Of a DNA stretch of 15,356 nucleotides, positions 1 through 9,299 are shown one piece after another (within the stretch, counting starts at the first letter, position 1; the number at the start of each line of letters is the position of its first letter). The DNA is from Patescibacteria group bacterium UBA6489 (lineage in GTDB: Bacteria > Patescibacteriota > Gracilibacteria > BD1-5 > UBA6164). Under the pieces are notes generated by a model, which was given only the letters and a program-made list of their open reading frames with translations, did no database searches and was not told the origin of the DNA. The DNA is taken from the NCBI GenBank assembly GCA_002435385.1, contig DJMN01000066.1, forward strand, positions 1 to 15,356, given 5' to 3'. Both the position numbers and the translations under genes were made by a program.

Positions 1-240
1 ACTTGGGTATTGAATTTAGGGTTATTTATCATGAATCATTAGCATTAAATATAACCACAATTATAAAAAATCCAAGCTAAAAATTAACTTTTATTAGTTA
101 TTTTATAATAAGCTTTAAGTTTATGCTATCTGAGTTATTAATAAGTTATAAACTTATATTATATTCTTAGAGTAATAAAACTTATATCCTCTTTGTTTTA
201 CTCATAAAAAAAGTGAGGAAAAAATGGTTTTTTTTAGCCT

Positions 241-363
241 TTTTTTATCTTTTTTTTTAAAAAAACTTGTCTATCTTAATAATCAGTACTAAGTATAATT
301 CATATATTTTAAAAAATTAAGAAGATTCAACACTTTTTTATAAAAAAATGAAAAGTGTTGAAT
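241..363. repeat. Tandem repeat unit A with terminal hairpin
   Basis: The unit starts with a 34-nt block (241-274: T6, ATC, T9, A7, CTTGTCTAT) that recurs exactly at 422-455. About 50 nt of unrelated sequence follows. It then ends in a hairpin with 13-bp arms at 325-337 and 351-363 (ATTCAACACTTTT and its complement). The T-rich stretch lies inside the arm instead of after it, so this does not look like an ordinary terminator. Confidence 0.8.
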
Positions 364-376
364 TAAAAATTTGCTC

Positions 377-398
377 AAAAAGTGTACAAAAAGTGTAC
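377..398. repeat. Two tandem copies of an 11-bp AAAAAGTGTAC repeat
   Basis: The 11-mer AAAAAGTGTAC occurs at 377-387 and again at 388-398, with a degraded continuation (AAAAAAATGTAG) after it. It shares its core with the right arms of the flanking hairpins, so it may be a recurring protein-binding box or a by-product of the duplication that made units A and B. Confidence 0.7.
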
Positions 399-421
399 AA
401 AAAAATGTAGGTTTTTCCCTC

Positions 422-545
422 TTTTTTATCTTTTTTTTTAAAAAAACTTGTCTATATTTATTACTTCTACTACATATAGTTACATTTATAAAAAGGATTA
501 AAATAAATTGCACACTTTTTGAGAAAAATAAAAAAAGTGTGCAAT
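422..545. repeat. Tandem repeat unit B with terminal hairpin
   Basis: This is the second copy of the unit at 241-363, about 181 bp downstream. It carries the identical 34-nt block (422-455), a ~51-nt spacer with little similarity to that of unit A, and a hairpin with 14-bp arms at 507-520 and 532-545 (ATTGCACACTTTTT and its complement). Relative to unit A the arm differs at two adjacent positions (CA versus GC), and the opposite arm changes to match (TG versus GC), so the stem is kept. Confidence 0.8.
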
Positions 546-590
546 CTAAAGATAACAAAATTATATATCCTAATTTACTCCTAATAAACT

Positions 591-1460
591 TTATATCTTC
601 TTCATTTCCTCATCACACAATTCTTTTACCAAATCCTTTAAAACTACTACCTTTTTTTCTAAAAATTCCAGTTCCTCTTTTGTTACTGTATAATTCCTGT
701 CATATCTAGCTCAAACATAAGCCTCTCTTAAAAGCTGAAATATAACAAACTCCTTTGAATCCTCAAAATCAAACCAATTATCAAATCTAGAATCACATTG
801 TTTTAATCTTGTATAAAGATGTGTTAAATCGTGACTCTTTTCTTTATACTGTGTTTTTACTAACAAATAAGCAGTCATAAAACACTCTACTGCTTGGTGT
901 AAATGAAAACTTGCTAACTTATATTCTTTTTCTCAAAAATTAAATCTGAATGTTTTTAAAAAGGCTTTCCCCTGAGGATACCACATTTCATAATCCTCTT
1001 TCATTATCTCTTCTTTCTCCTCCCTCGTTAACTCCTTATATTCACTCAACTCTACTCAAGAACTATCTAAAAGAACTACTCATTCTCTCTTGATATCTGC
1101 ATAAAAATATCTTCACATCTTTAACATTGTATTTATATGATTTAGATTCTCTACTATCAAAGTCAACGGTTGCTCCATTTTATTTAACTTCTGTATTCTA
1201 TCTGTTAAATACATAGACAAAAGCCCCTCTTCCTCTCACAAGTCTTTTTTAGTAACTATCAATATATCAAAGTCACTTCTAAACTCTTCTTTCTCCCTGA
1301 TATCCTCTACTACAAAATTTCATCTTGCATAACTTCAAAATAATATAATCTTATCAATCTCTATATCTTTTTTTTCTAACTCTTCTTTTATTGTTTTTAT
1401 TACAAAGTGTAATTCATTTAATCTTTTTTGTGGGATATTTGAAGGTAGTTTAGTTTTCAT
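591..1460 (-). CDS. Fused MNT nucleotidyltransferase-HEPN protein
   Basis: This is a 289-aa protein read with TGA as Gly. The N-terminal half is a polymerase-beta-type minimal nucleotidyltransferase. It carries GSYARG at residues 42-47 (both Gly are TGA) and the metal-binding pair D63-x-D65 in SDFDIL. The stretch between GS and DxD is longer than the usual ten or so residues. The C-terminal half (about 165-285) resembles a HEPN domain: amphipathic helices, HLHQAVECFMTAYLL, then KSHDLTHLY, and ARYDRNYTV near the end. In MNT-HEPN toxin-antitoxin pairs the MNT protein AMPylates and silences the HEPN ribonuclease; fused forms of about this length are also known. The start is set by AAGGA eight bases upstream of the ATG. 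The gene is divergent from the radical SAM operon. The family is fairly certain; a toxin-antitoxin role is inference. Confidence 0.85.
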
Positions 1461-1579
1461 ATTTTTCCTTGTTTATTTGTAACTGGTACTATAATACTTG
1501 ATTTTCATTTTTTGCAAATTCATCTAGATTATTTAGGGAGATTTTTAAATAATAAAAGTTTATAAAATAACCGAAATAG

Positions 1580-1620
1580 TTAACATATAATTACTACAAA
1601 CATAAATTGTAGGATGTTAA
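1580..1620. other. Two-tier hairpin
   Basis: An outer stem pairs TTAACAT (1580-1586) with ATGTTAA (1614-1620), and an inner stem pairs CTACAA (1594-1599) with TTGTAG (1607-1612). A T-rich stretch follows on the plus strand, but no gene ends just upstream, so a terminator role is doubtful. It could be an operator or a leader structure for either divergent gene. Confidence 0.45.
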
Positions 1621-1800
1621 AGTTTTCTATTTTTAGGTTTATATATAAAGAAAAAAGAAGTAATTTGACACTTTTCACTTCTAAATATAACTATTATTAC
1701 TTTACTTTTTTATTCGTGTCAGAAAACTCGTTAAAAATAATAAAATTAGCTTTATATTGAAAGGCAAAATCAAAGTATCAACATATATTAAAAAATAAAT

Positions 1801-1828
1801 TTGACTTAAATAAATGCTTAACTATATT
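1801..1828 (+). promoter_or_regulatory. Candidate sigma70-type promoter of the radical SAM operon
   Basis: TTGACT at 1801-1806 and TATATT at 1823-1828 are separated by 16 nt. Each matches the bacterial consensus at five of six positions. The expected start site falls about 25 nt before the ATG at 1860. The same TTGAC-N16-TATATT arrangement appears on the minus strand near 15173-15200, which supports both. Confidence 0.55.
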
Positions 1829-1859
1829 AAAATTCATTATTTTTTAAGTAGTTTATTTC

Positions 1860-3203
1860 ATGAATCATACTAAGAGTCTAAAAGAAGATGTTCTCGTTAG
1901 ACATGAAAATATCTGACCCATAATATGGAGTACAGATAAATGAAGATATTTCTTTTCTGAAAGCATTGAAACACAAAATGAAATCAGAAGAGTGTTATTT
2001 TGATTGAAATGAGGAAATAGTTTAAACGAGATAGACATATCTCCCAAACTAGCAAAAGAATTAGATGAACTTTGATTCAATTGAAAAGTAAGAGAAATCA
2101 TACCTGAAGAAACTGACAAACTGTTATATGCACCTCTAGAAATTTACTTTGATTATACATATGAATGTAATCTAAGATGTACTTATTGTTACAATAAAAG
2201 ATTTCTTTGAAAAAAGACAATGAAGAAAGAAGAGGTTTGAAATGTATTTCAAGAAATGTATAAATTATGAATAATGAGAGTTCATCTTGCATGAGGAGAA
2301 CCTATGATAGATGAAGAATGATTTAGAAATTATCTAGAACAAGCAAATAAGTATTGAATAATTGTTTCAATGGCAACAAACTGAACAATGTTAACAGATA
2401 AAAATATTCAAACCATAATAGATAATAAACTATTTTCAGTAACCTTTAGTTTAGACTGATATAATGCAGATGTAAATGATAAACTAAGATGAAGAGGTAC
2501 ATTTTCAAAAACTATGAATTGAATAAGAAAATTAATGTCAGCTCGTGATAAAGCATGAATAAATATGGAAATTGATATTAAACCTGTATTTTCTATTTAC
2601 ACAGATAATAAAGAGTTAGAAGAACTAGTTTTATTAGCTATTGATTTAGGAATAGATAAAATAAAATTTTATAACCCTGAAAGAAGCCTAAATCATGAAC
2701 AATGATATTATTGATTAAGAAAAGAAGAGTATTATAAAAAATTAAAATTTCTAGAAGAACTACAATCAAAATATAAATCAAAAATTAAAATCCCTGTTGC
2801 AAATAACCCTGTTATAAGTGAGTGTAAAGTTTGATTACCTTGATTAAACTGATGTATATGATGACAAGAATTACTAGCAATAAACCCTGATGGTAAAGTT
2901 ACACCATGCTTAATGGATAAATATGACTTCTGAAATATACATGAAGATAATTGAATAGATTGAATACTAAAAAATTCTGAAAAATTAGAAAACTATTTAG
3001 ATAAAATTGCATCTCCAGAGTGTGAAGAGTGCGAAGTTAAAAGTACTTGTAGAGGTTGATGTCAGGTTAGAAAAATAGTTGAATATTGAGATATTCAAGG
3101 AATAGACCCTCTATGTCCAATTGATATGAAAGAAAACATAAAAAAATATTCTAGACATACTGACAGGATACTGAAACCTGTTGAAGTTACTCACTCTTTA
3201 TAA
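1860..3203 (+). CDS. Radical SAM/SPASM enzyme
   Basis: This is a 447-aa protein with about 30 TGA glycines and about 6 GGN. The radical SAM 4Fe-4S site is C103-x3-C107-x2-C110 (CNLRCTYC), followed by the SAM-binding GGE at 145-147. The C-terminus has a complete SPASM domain: C332-x12-G345-x4-C350, then C388-x2-C391-x5-C397-x3-C401 and a final C419. This is enough for two auxiliary 4Fe-4S clusters. Residues ~10-90 look like a PqqD-type recognition domain (GRYFF, then helices ending in ELGFNG), but that assignment is weaker. SPASM enzymes usually modify peptides or proteins, in RiPP maturation or as sulfatase-maturing enzymes. It is the first gene of a five-gene operon, 15 nt before the next gene. 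The start ATG lacks a clear Shine-Dalgarno sequence; an in-frame alternative was not obvious. Substrate unknown. Confidence 0.9.
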
Positions 3204-3218
3204 TATAAAAAAGTTACT

Positions 3219-4646
3219 ATGAATAAAAAAATTTGATTAATAAATATACATAACGATTCTGATCGTATAAGTTCTTTTCAAGGAAAATATCTTGCCCTAG
3301 CTCCTATGAAATTAACATGACACTTACTAGAAAACTGAGTAGATAGTGAAAATATGAAGATATTCCCAATGGATTATAGAAAGGAGACAAAAGAATTAGC
3401 TAAAGAAATCAATTCTGAAGTTAATAATTTACTACTAGATTATATTTGATTTACTACTTATGTTTGGAATTCAGAAAAAACATTAGAAATAGTTAATGAG
3501 TTATTATCAATAAATGATAAAGTAAAAGTTTTATTATGATGACCTAACTCTGTAAATATAGATTTAAAATGAGATAGAATAATAAAAGTTGTATGAAGAT
3601 GAGAAGAACCTCTACTAAATATAATGCAAGGTAAAGATATTAATATCTCTAGTGACTGATTCTATGAGAAAGAAGAATCAGCAGAAGAAGAGAGCTGTAA
3701 AAAGAAAACAAATATTGAGGAAAATGATTGAATGTACTATTCTCCTGAAGTACTAAAAAGAGTTAAATGAATTGATTGAATGGATAAATCTTTTGGTTGG
3801 TATGAAACAGGTAGTTGATGTCCTTATAAATGTGGTTTTTGTGCATATGATTTTGAAAAACGTTGATTAAATACTCATGATATAAGTAAAGTAAGAGAAG
3901 AAATCTTAAATCTAAAGAAGCTCTGAGTAAAAAACCTTTTTATAATTGACCCTATTTTCTGAATAAAAAAACAACGTTGAAAAGAAATATTGAAGATGTT
4001 CAATGAGCTTGTACCTGAAATAGAGTTATTAATATTTGCAAGACCTGAGTTCTTAGATGATGAATATGTAGATATATTAGCAGAAGCCAATTTAAAAGAA
4101 ATAAGAATCTGAATACAAACATTAAATCCTGATGTTCCTAAATGGCTTAGGTCTAACACTTTATCTCTTGTAAATGAAAATCTTCCAAAATTAAGTAAAA
4201 AATGAATTCCTTGGAGAGCTGAATTAATAGTATGATTAATTTGAGATAATATGGAATGACTTAAAGAGAGCTATAAAAATGTTGTTAATAATTTTGATCC
4301 TAGATTTTTATATTGATATCATCTAACTGTAATAAAAAACACCTTATTAGGTAATCATAAAGATAGATTTGACCAAGATGATTGGGTTAGGGCAAATGAA
4401 AGAGGAAGTGCCATAGAATCTAGTAGTTATACAGAAGAAGAAATGAAAGAAATGTTAGTCTATTCAAACATGCTATCATCTTTACATAGATACTTAAAAT
4501 CAAATAAACCTGATATTGATATAAATATTGATTTACTAGAATGATACATGGAAAAAGTATGATGAATATCAAATGAAAAAAACATTGATTTTTTTCTAAA
4601 ATCTGACTATGTTCAAGCTGAAAAATTTTGGGAAAAACTTTTTTAA
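3219..4646 (+). CDS. Cobalamin-type radical SAM enzyme, first paralog
   Basis: This is a 475-aa protein with 27 TGA and 7 GGN glycines. Residues ~1-120 resemble a B12-binding Rossmann domain of the BchE-like class (GFTTYVWN, then LLGGP at 105-109, then VVGRGEEPLL). The DxHxxG motif of base-off cobalamin binding is not visible. The radical SAM core begins at YETGSGC with C201-x3-C205-x2-C208 (CPYKCGFC). It continues with IIDPIF, ARPEFLDDEYVDIL and IRIGIQTLNPDV, which line the barrel. The remaining ~80 residues form an unassigned C-terminal region. Related enzymes perform methylations, cyclisations or other radical steps. The next gene encodes a paralog of the same architecture, and the pair is separated by 21 nt with no Shine-Dalgarno site. 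Reaction unknown. Confidence 0.85.
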
Positions 4647-4667
4647 TTATTTTAATTATCACACTCT

Positions 4668-6113
4668 ATGGATTCAAAAATATGAATGATAAATGTATAC
4701 AATGATACTATTCGTAATCGGTGGTATTCTTGAAACTACCTAAACTTATCAATAATGAAATTAACAGGCTTCTTATTAAGAAAATGAATAGAGCCTGAAA
4801 GAATAAAAGTTTTAACATCTGATTACAGTAAAGATAATCAAGAAATTGTTGATCAACTAGCTTCTCAGGTAGAACAATTCTGACTAGATTATTTAGGTTT
4901 TTCTACATATATGTGGAATTCAGAAAAGATTATTGATATTGTAACAAAACTTATAGATATAAATGATCAAATTAAAATTATATTATGATGACCTGATATT
5001 GTTAATTTAAAGTGAGTTGAACATAAAAATATAATAAAAGTACTTTGAAGAGGAGAAGAAGCATTAATGAATATATTAGAGAATAAAGGAGAACCTATAG
5101 TTATAAATTGAGTACATTCTAACATCTGAAATAAAGAGTATGATGATATCCAAGAAAATCATGGATTATTGTATTCAAAAGAACTTCTAGATACATGAAT
5201 TGACTTCACTGATTTAGATAACAAATTTTGATTTTATGAAACTAGTACTTGATGTTTCTTTAATTGTGGTTTCTGTACATATGATGTTGAAAAAAATGGA
5301 GTTGATATAAAAACTAAACAAGAAGTTACTGAAGAGTTAAACAACATAAAAAGATTATGAATCAAAAAATTATTTGTTATAGATCCAATTTTCTGATGAA
5401 AGAAATCTAGTTGAAAAGAATTTATGAAATTATTTAATGAAATAATTCCTGAAGTTGAACTAATAATGTTCTTAAGAGCTGAAATTTTAGATGATGAATA
5501 TATAGATATATTATCAAAAGCAAATATCACAGATGTAAAAATATGAATACAATCTTTAAATTCAGATGTCCCAAACTGGTTACGTTCAAACAACCTTGAA
5601 TTATTAGAAAAATACTTACCAAAGTTAACAAAGAACTGAGTAGCTTGGAGAGCTGAGTTAATAGTGTGACTTATATGAGATACAATGGAGTGATTAAGAG
5701 AGTCTTTCAGAAAAGTTATAGATGAGTTTAACCCTACTATTTTTTATTGATACCATTTAAATATTCCAGAAAATACACCTTTAATGGATCGTAAAGATAA
5801 AATTGATCAAACTGAGTGGATTAAATGAGATGATAACTGAAATGCTGTATCATCTAGTAGTTACACAGAAAAGGAAATGAAAGAGATGTTATTATTCTCT
5901 ATGATGGTTACATCACTACATAGAGCAATAAAACGTGATAACCATAATATAGATATAACTTTTAAGCAATTAGAAGAAGTTATAAATGACTTTTGAGGAT
6001 ATTCTAATAAAGACCTAGTCAATTTCTTCTGAAAAGCAAATCACGAGGAAGCAGAAGACTTTTGGAAATCAAGACTGGATAAAATATATCCTAAAGTAAG
6101 TAAAAACATATAA
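4668..6113 (+). CDS. Cobalamin-type radical SAM enzyme, second paralog
   Basis: This is a 481-aa protein, collinear along its length with the preceding gene product. It has the same B12-like N-terminal domain (LGFSTYMWN, ILGGPD, VLGRGEEALM). Its 4Fe-4S site is C196-x3-C200-x2-C203 (CFFNCGFC). It shares the barrel segments VIDPIF, LRAEILDDEYIDIL, IGIQSLNSDV and NWLRSN. The Cys motif keeps CGFC in both but replaces PYK by FFN. Divergence is spread across the protein, so this looks like an old tandem duplication in which both copies kept their catalytic residues. They may act as sequential enzymes or as a heterodimer. No ribosome binding site is visible before the ATG; 13 nt separate it from the next gene. 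Confidence 0.85.
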
Positions 6114-6126
6114 ATTATTTTCAAAT

Positions 6127-7311
6127 ATGGAAAAATCAGATTTAGAAAATTATACTCTTAATAAAGTTGATAAACTAGAGAAAATATGAAAAATTGCCTT
6201 TCAGAAGAAACTATCAACTTTTAATTCAAAAACCTTAAATATATTAGACTGGAATAGCTTCACATCTTCAGATAAGGTTGATGGTGTATTCGTTCCTTAT
6301 AATGAATTAGATGATAAAAAAGACTATATTATAAGTAATAAATTACATTTATATCCTTCTTATTATGAAGTTATTTCAGTTTTTAAAGAGATATTTTTAA
6401 CATTAATTGACAGCTTTGATATAAACAACATATTAAAACTACACCATTTAGAATGAAGCTCACTATTAGATTATTCAGATTTTTGTGTTAACAAGGTTGA
6501 TAAACATAAAAAAACTTGAGAAAACATAATTAAGGATTTATGAGAAAAAGATTTAGTTAACATAATTAGGTTAACCTTTATAGAGATAGTTAAAAGTATT
6601 ATAGAGTGATTACCTATAGTTTCAGATTTATCAAATAAAGAATACCTTATATCTAGAACTCCATTACTATGAACTGAAAACTCATTCAATATAAACTGTA
6701 ATAATGACAATGTATGTTCTTTTGAATGACCTCAGTGAATGTGAAAAAGCACTCAAATTAAAAAATTAAAATCCTTTCTAAAAAAAGAAAATATCCCTAT
6801 ATCAAAGACCTTAGCAAAAGATAATGATCCTTCAAAAATTATTGTTGAATGGGAGAATAGGAATAAAAGCATTATGCCTTTTTTAGAAAGACAAAGAATT
6901 GCAAGAAAATCTTATGAAGCAAGATTTGACTTTGTAAGTAATAGTAATAATTTAGCTCTTTTAGATAGATCAATTTTCTCATTAGCTTTATTTCATCTTA
7001 CAATGTCTAGAAACATATCTAAAGAACACAGAATAAAGGATATTGATGAACTATGAATATGGTACAATAATATCCTGAAGAAATACAATTCAAAAATACT
7101 AGTACTAATAAGTGAAAACATATTTGAACAATTCTTTAGAATGAGAAAGGACAAAAATTATTCAAACCAAAATTCAGATATTGTTGCACAAGTACTAGAA
7201 AATATCTTTTATAGATTGCTTATAAAATTATGAATTTGAGAAAAAATAAACACAGATAATTCAGATATTAAAACAGTATCTAAAAAAATAATAGATACTA
7301 TGCCTGTATAG
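6127..7311 (+). CDS. P-loop kinase-like protein with unknown N-terminal domain
   Basis: This is a 394-aa protein. The C-terminal half (about 195-394) looks like a thymidylate kinase/deoxynucleoside kinase-type P-loop domain. Its Walker A is FEGPQGMGKSTQ at 199-210, close to the FEGxxGxGKSTQ of Tmk. A DRS motif follows at 280-282 (LLDRSIF), then a basic RMRKDKN segment at 338-344 that fits the arginine-bearing lid. The DRS motif usually contacts the base/phosphate acceptor site in this superfamily. The N-terminal ~195 residues are mostly helical by appearance, and I do not recognise them; they have no obvious catalytic motif. The substrate could be a nucleoside, a nucleotide or another small phosphorylatable molecule. 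Its operon position between radical SAM enzymes and a phosphatase/kinase fusion suggests it primes or activates the pathway substrate. Confidence 0.7.
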
Positions 7312-7328
7312 ATTTTAAATTACTTATT

Positions 7329-8681
7329 ATGCAAAAATTATTTATCAAAAGACATTGAATCTCTAAATGAAATGAAGCCTGAGTAATTCAATGATGATTA
7401 TATGATAAGTGACTATCTTATTTGGGAGTACAAGAAACCAAAGAACTTATAGAATCACTTATAAAATGATTACCTATAAAAAGAATAATTACTAGCAGTT
7501 TAAAAAGAACAAAAGAAACAGGAGGACTAATTGCTGATAGTCTAAATTTAGATTTGAATACTTCTGATGATTTAGTTGAATTTGCTTCGTGAATACTTGC
7601 ATGAAAAAAGAAAACCTTTATAAAAGAGAATTACCCTGATTATTATGATATATGGATGAAGAGAGGAGACTTAGATTGAATACCATGAGCTGAAAAGTGA
7701 AATCATCTTCAAGCAAGAGCCTTATTATTTTTATATGATTATATAGATAATCATGAATATTCAGATTTAATTATTTCCCATGCCTGATTTATCAGATGTT
7801 TAGTTAATACAATCATAGATAATACGAGAGAAACTCCAGTAGATATAAAACATAATACTGTTCATGAATTTAATAATGTATGGAAGAATATAAAACATGA
7901 GCAGTTACTTTGATGATTCTCTAACAAAATTACTTTGGTAAAAACACAAAATAATAAATTCATAATAAGAGAAAGAAAGATAAACAATGAACCATATTAT
8001 AAATCTATAAACTATATAATTTCAAGATTAAATGAACTAAGTAATATAACAAATGAACTATACATTCATAGTTTAAAATGAGACACTTGAATACAAGTAT
8101 GTGAATATATTGAGTGAAATAATGTATATGGAGAATTAGACAAAAATAAAAGAGAATCTTTATTTTGATTATTTAATGACTTAATTCATTTTCTATGAAA
8201 AATAGAAATTGATGAGAATATACAACTACCTACTCTAGAAAAAAAACTATCAGAATACATTTCTAGAATCAATGATTCCTGATTAATACAAGAATGAGAA
8301 AAAATACTTGACAGCTTAGAAAACTCAACCTATTCAGATAACCTAAGAATAGTTGATTATGACCTACATAGGTGAAATTTAGTATTTAAGGAAAATCAAG
8401 TTAGAGTAATAGATATGGATAGTATGCTAATATCTGAAATAGAGTACCAAATAGCTTGTATTGTAACTTCATTTATATTTGAATGATGTTGAGAAATTGA
8501 TGAAATTATTGGAAAAATACAAGCTGATTTTTCAGTTGAAAAAGTTAAATTTTACATCAAAATAAGAGCCTATATATGAATGGTATTTTTCCAAGAAATT
8601 AAAGAAAAAAAAGGAAGTTTAGATGATAAAACTAGTAAAATATATGATAGTTATTATAAGATATTTAAATCTTTATCATAG
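7329..8681 (+). CDS. Histidine phosphatase-APH/choline-kinase fusion
   Basis: This is a 450-aa protein joining two enzymes that normally oppose each other. Residues 1-~185 form a histidine phosphatase (phosphoglycerate-mutase-like) domain: R8-H9-G10 with H9 as the phospho-acceptor, SSLKRTKETG with R60, and SHAGF with H151. Residues ~190-450 form an aminoglycoside phosphotransferase/choline kinase-type domain. It shows GGFSNKITLV as the ATP-grasping N-lobe and FIIRE. The catalytic loop is D345-LHRG-N350, with Tyr where the family usually has Gly before the Asp, and D362 in VIDMDS is the metal-binding Asp. No frameshift or stop separates the halves. It is the last gene of the operon; its stop overlaps the end of the convergent HAD gene by nine bases. 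The domain calls are firm; the shared substrate is unknown. Confidence 0.85.
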
Positions 8682-9299
8682 AAAATTTAAAACCTCCTTT
8701 ATATCACTTATAGTATAATCCTGAGAATAATTTTTTATTTCATCACTTAAATTTATAAGTATAGATTTAGCTCATATAGATTTTCATGTTTGAATATCAA
8801 CTATAGAATCTCATATAAAATATATTTCGTCATCTTCTGAAATATATTTTTTTATTTCTTCTGTTATTTTCTTTCAAGGTTTATATGATTTTACATCACT
8901 AGAAACAATTATTTCAGAAAAATAATCATATATTCAAAGAGTCTTCAATTGAGGAATTAAGATATCTGAATCTGCATCACTTACTACCAAAAGACTATAT
9001 CATCTATCCTGTAATTCATTTAATACATCTAATACTCAATCGAATAGATAAATTCTATTTAAATAGATATCAGAATATATATTTTCTATGGGAGAAGTAT
9101 TTTTTATTTCTAATTTTTTCTCACATATCCCCAATAACTCTCTAACATTCTTAAAATTATCACTATCCAATAAAGATTTCTCAATTGAAAATTGTTCTTT
9201 GAACTTTGTTTGAATTTCTTTATTGGGAGACACAAAAGAAAATAAGTCTTCTTTCGTATCCATCAAAGTTCATCATATATCAAAAAATACTACTTTCAT
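8673..9299 (-). CDS. HAD-superfamily hydrolase
   Basis: This is a 208-aa protein with the HAD motifs in order: motif I FFDIGGTL with nucleophile D7 (both Gly are TGA), motif II VVSDAD with S107, motif III K140 in SYKPGK, and motif IV GDSIVD with D164 and D168. The helical cap lies at about 15-85, as in C1-cap phosphatases. The usual second Asp of motif I (DxD) is Gly9 here; DIGGT variants are common in this superfamily, so activity is still plausible. The ATG lies inside the last codons of the upstream Nudix gene, suggesting translational coupling. The last codon before TAA is TGA (Gly). A small phosphorylated metabolite is the likely substrate. Confidence 0.88.

Larger units (their letters stand above)
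1..590. other. Gene-free left end with hairpin repeats
   Basis: I see no convincing gene here. The stretch is dominated by homopolymer A and T runs. A short motif, AAAAAGTG followed by four variable bases, recurs near 206, 351, 377, 388 and 532, and its complement CACTTTTT appears near 331 and 513. Two long tandem units are annotated separately. A weaker, degenerate third hairpin may lie at 188-218 (CCTC at the left, GTGAGG at the right). Open frames exist on both strands, but they consist of low-complexity Lys, Phe and Leu runs and follow the repeat structure, so I do not call them genes. Confidence 0.6.
1461..1859. other. Divergent intergenic region
   Basis: This 399-nt AT-rich gap separates the divergent nucleotidyltransferase and radical SAM operon. 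It holds a two-tier hairpin (1580-1620), a 6-bp inverted repeat TGACAC/GTGTCA at 1666-1671 and 1716-1721 around a 44-nt loop, and a promoter-like pair at 1801-1828. I found no convincing small gene, including under the TGA=Gly code, and so no precursor peptide for the downstream enzymes. Confidence 0.5.

Noticed and set aside
325..545. The two left-end hairpins as intrinsic terminators.
   Set aside because: The T runs lie inside the stem arms and no run of T follows the 3' arm, so the expected terminator layout is missing.
289..709. Open frames on both strands in the left-end region.
   Set aside because: They are Lys-, Phe- and Leu-run translations of homopolymers, track the repeat units and, in part, lie antisense to the well-supported nucleotidyltransferase gene.
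1461..1859. Search for a RiPP precursor peptide before the SPASM gene.
   Set aside because: No short frame with a plausible start, leader-like and core-like composition was found, even with TGA as Gly.
1860..8681. Reading the many in-frame TGA codons as stops, making the operon a string of pseudogenes.
   Set aside because: The TGA codons fall at invariant Gly positions in several families, and the frames stay coherent to TAA or TAG ends, so recoding is the consistent explanation.
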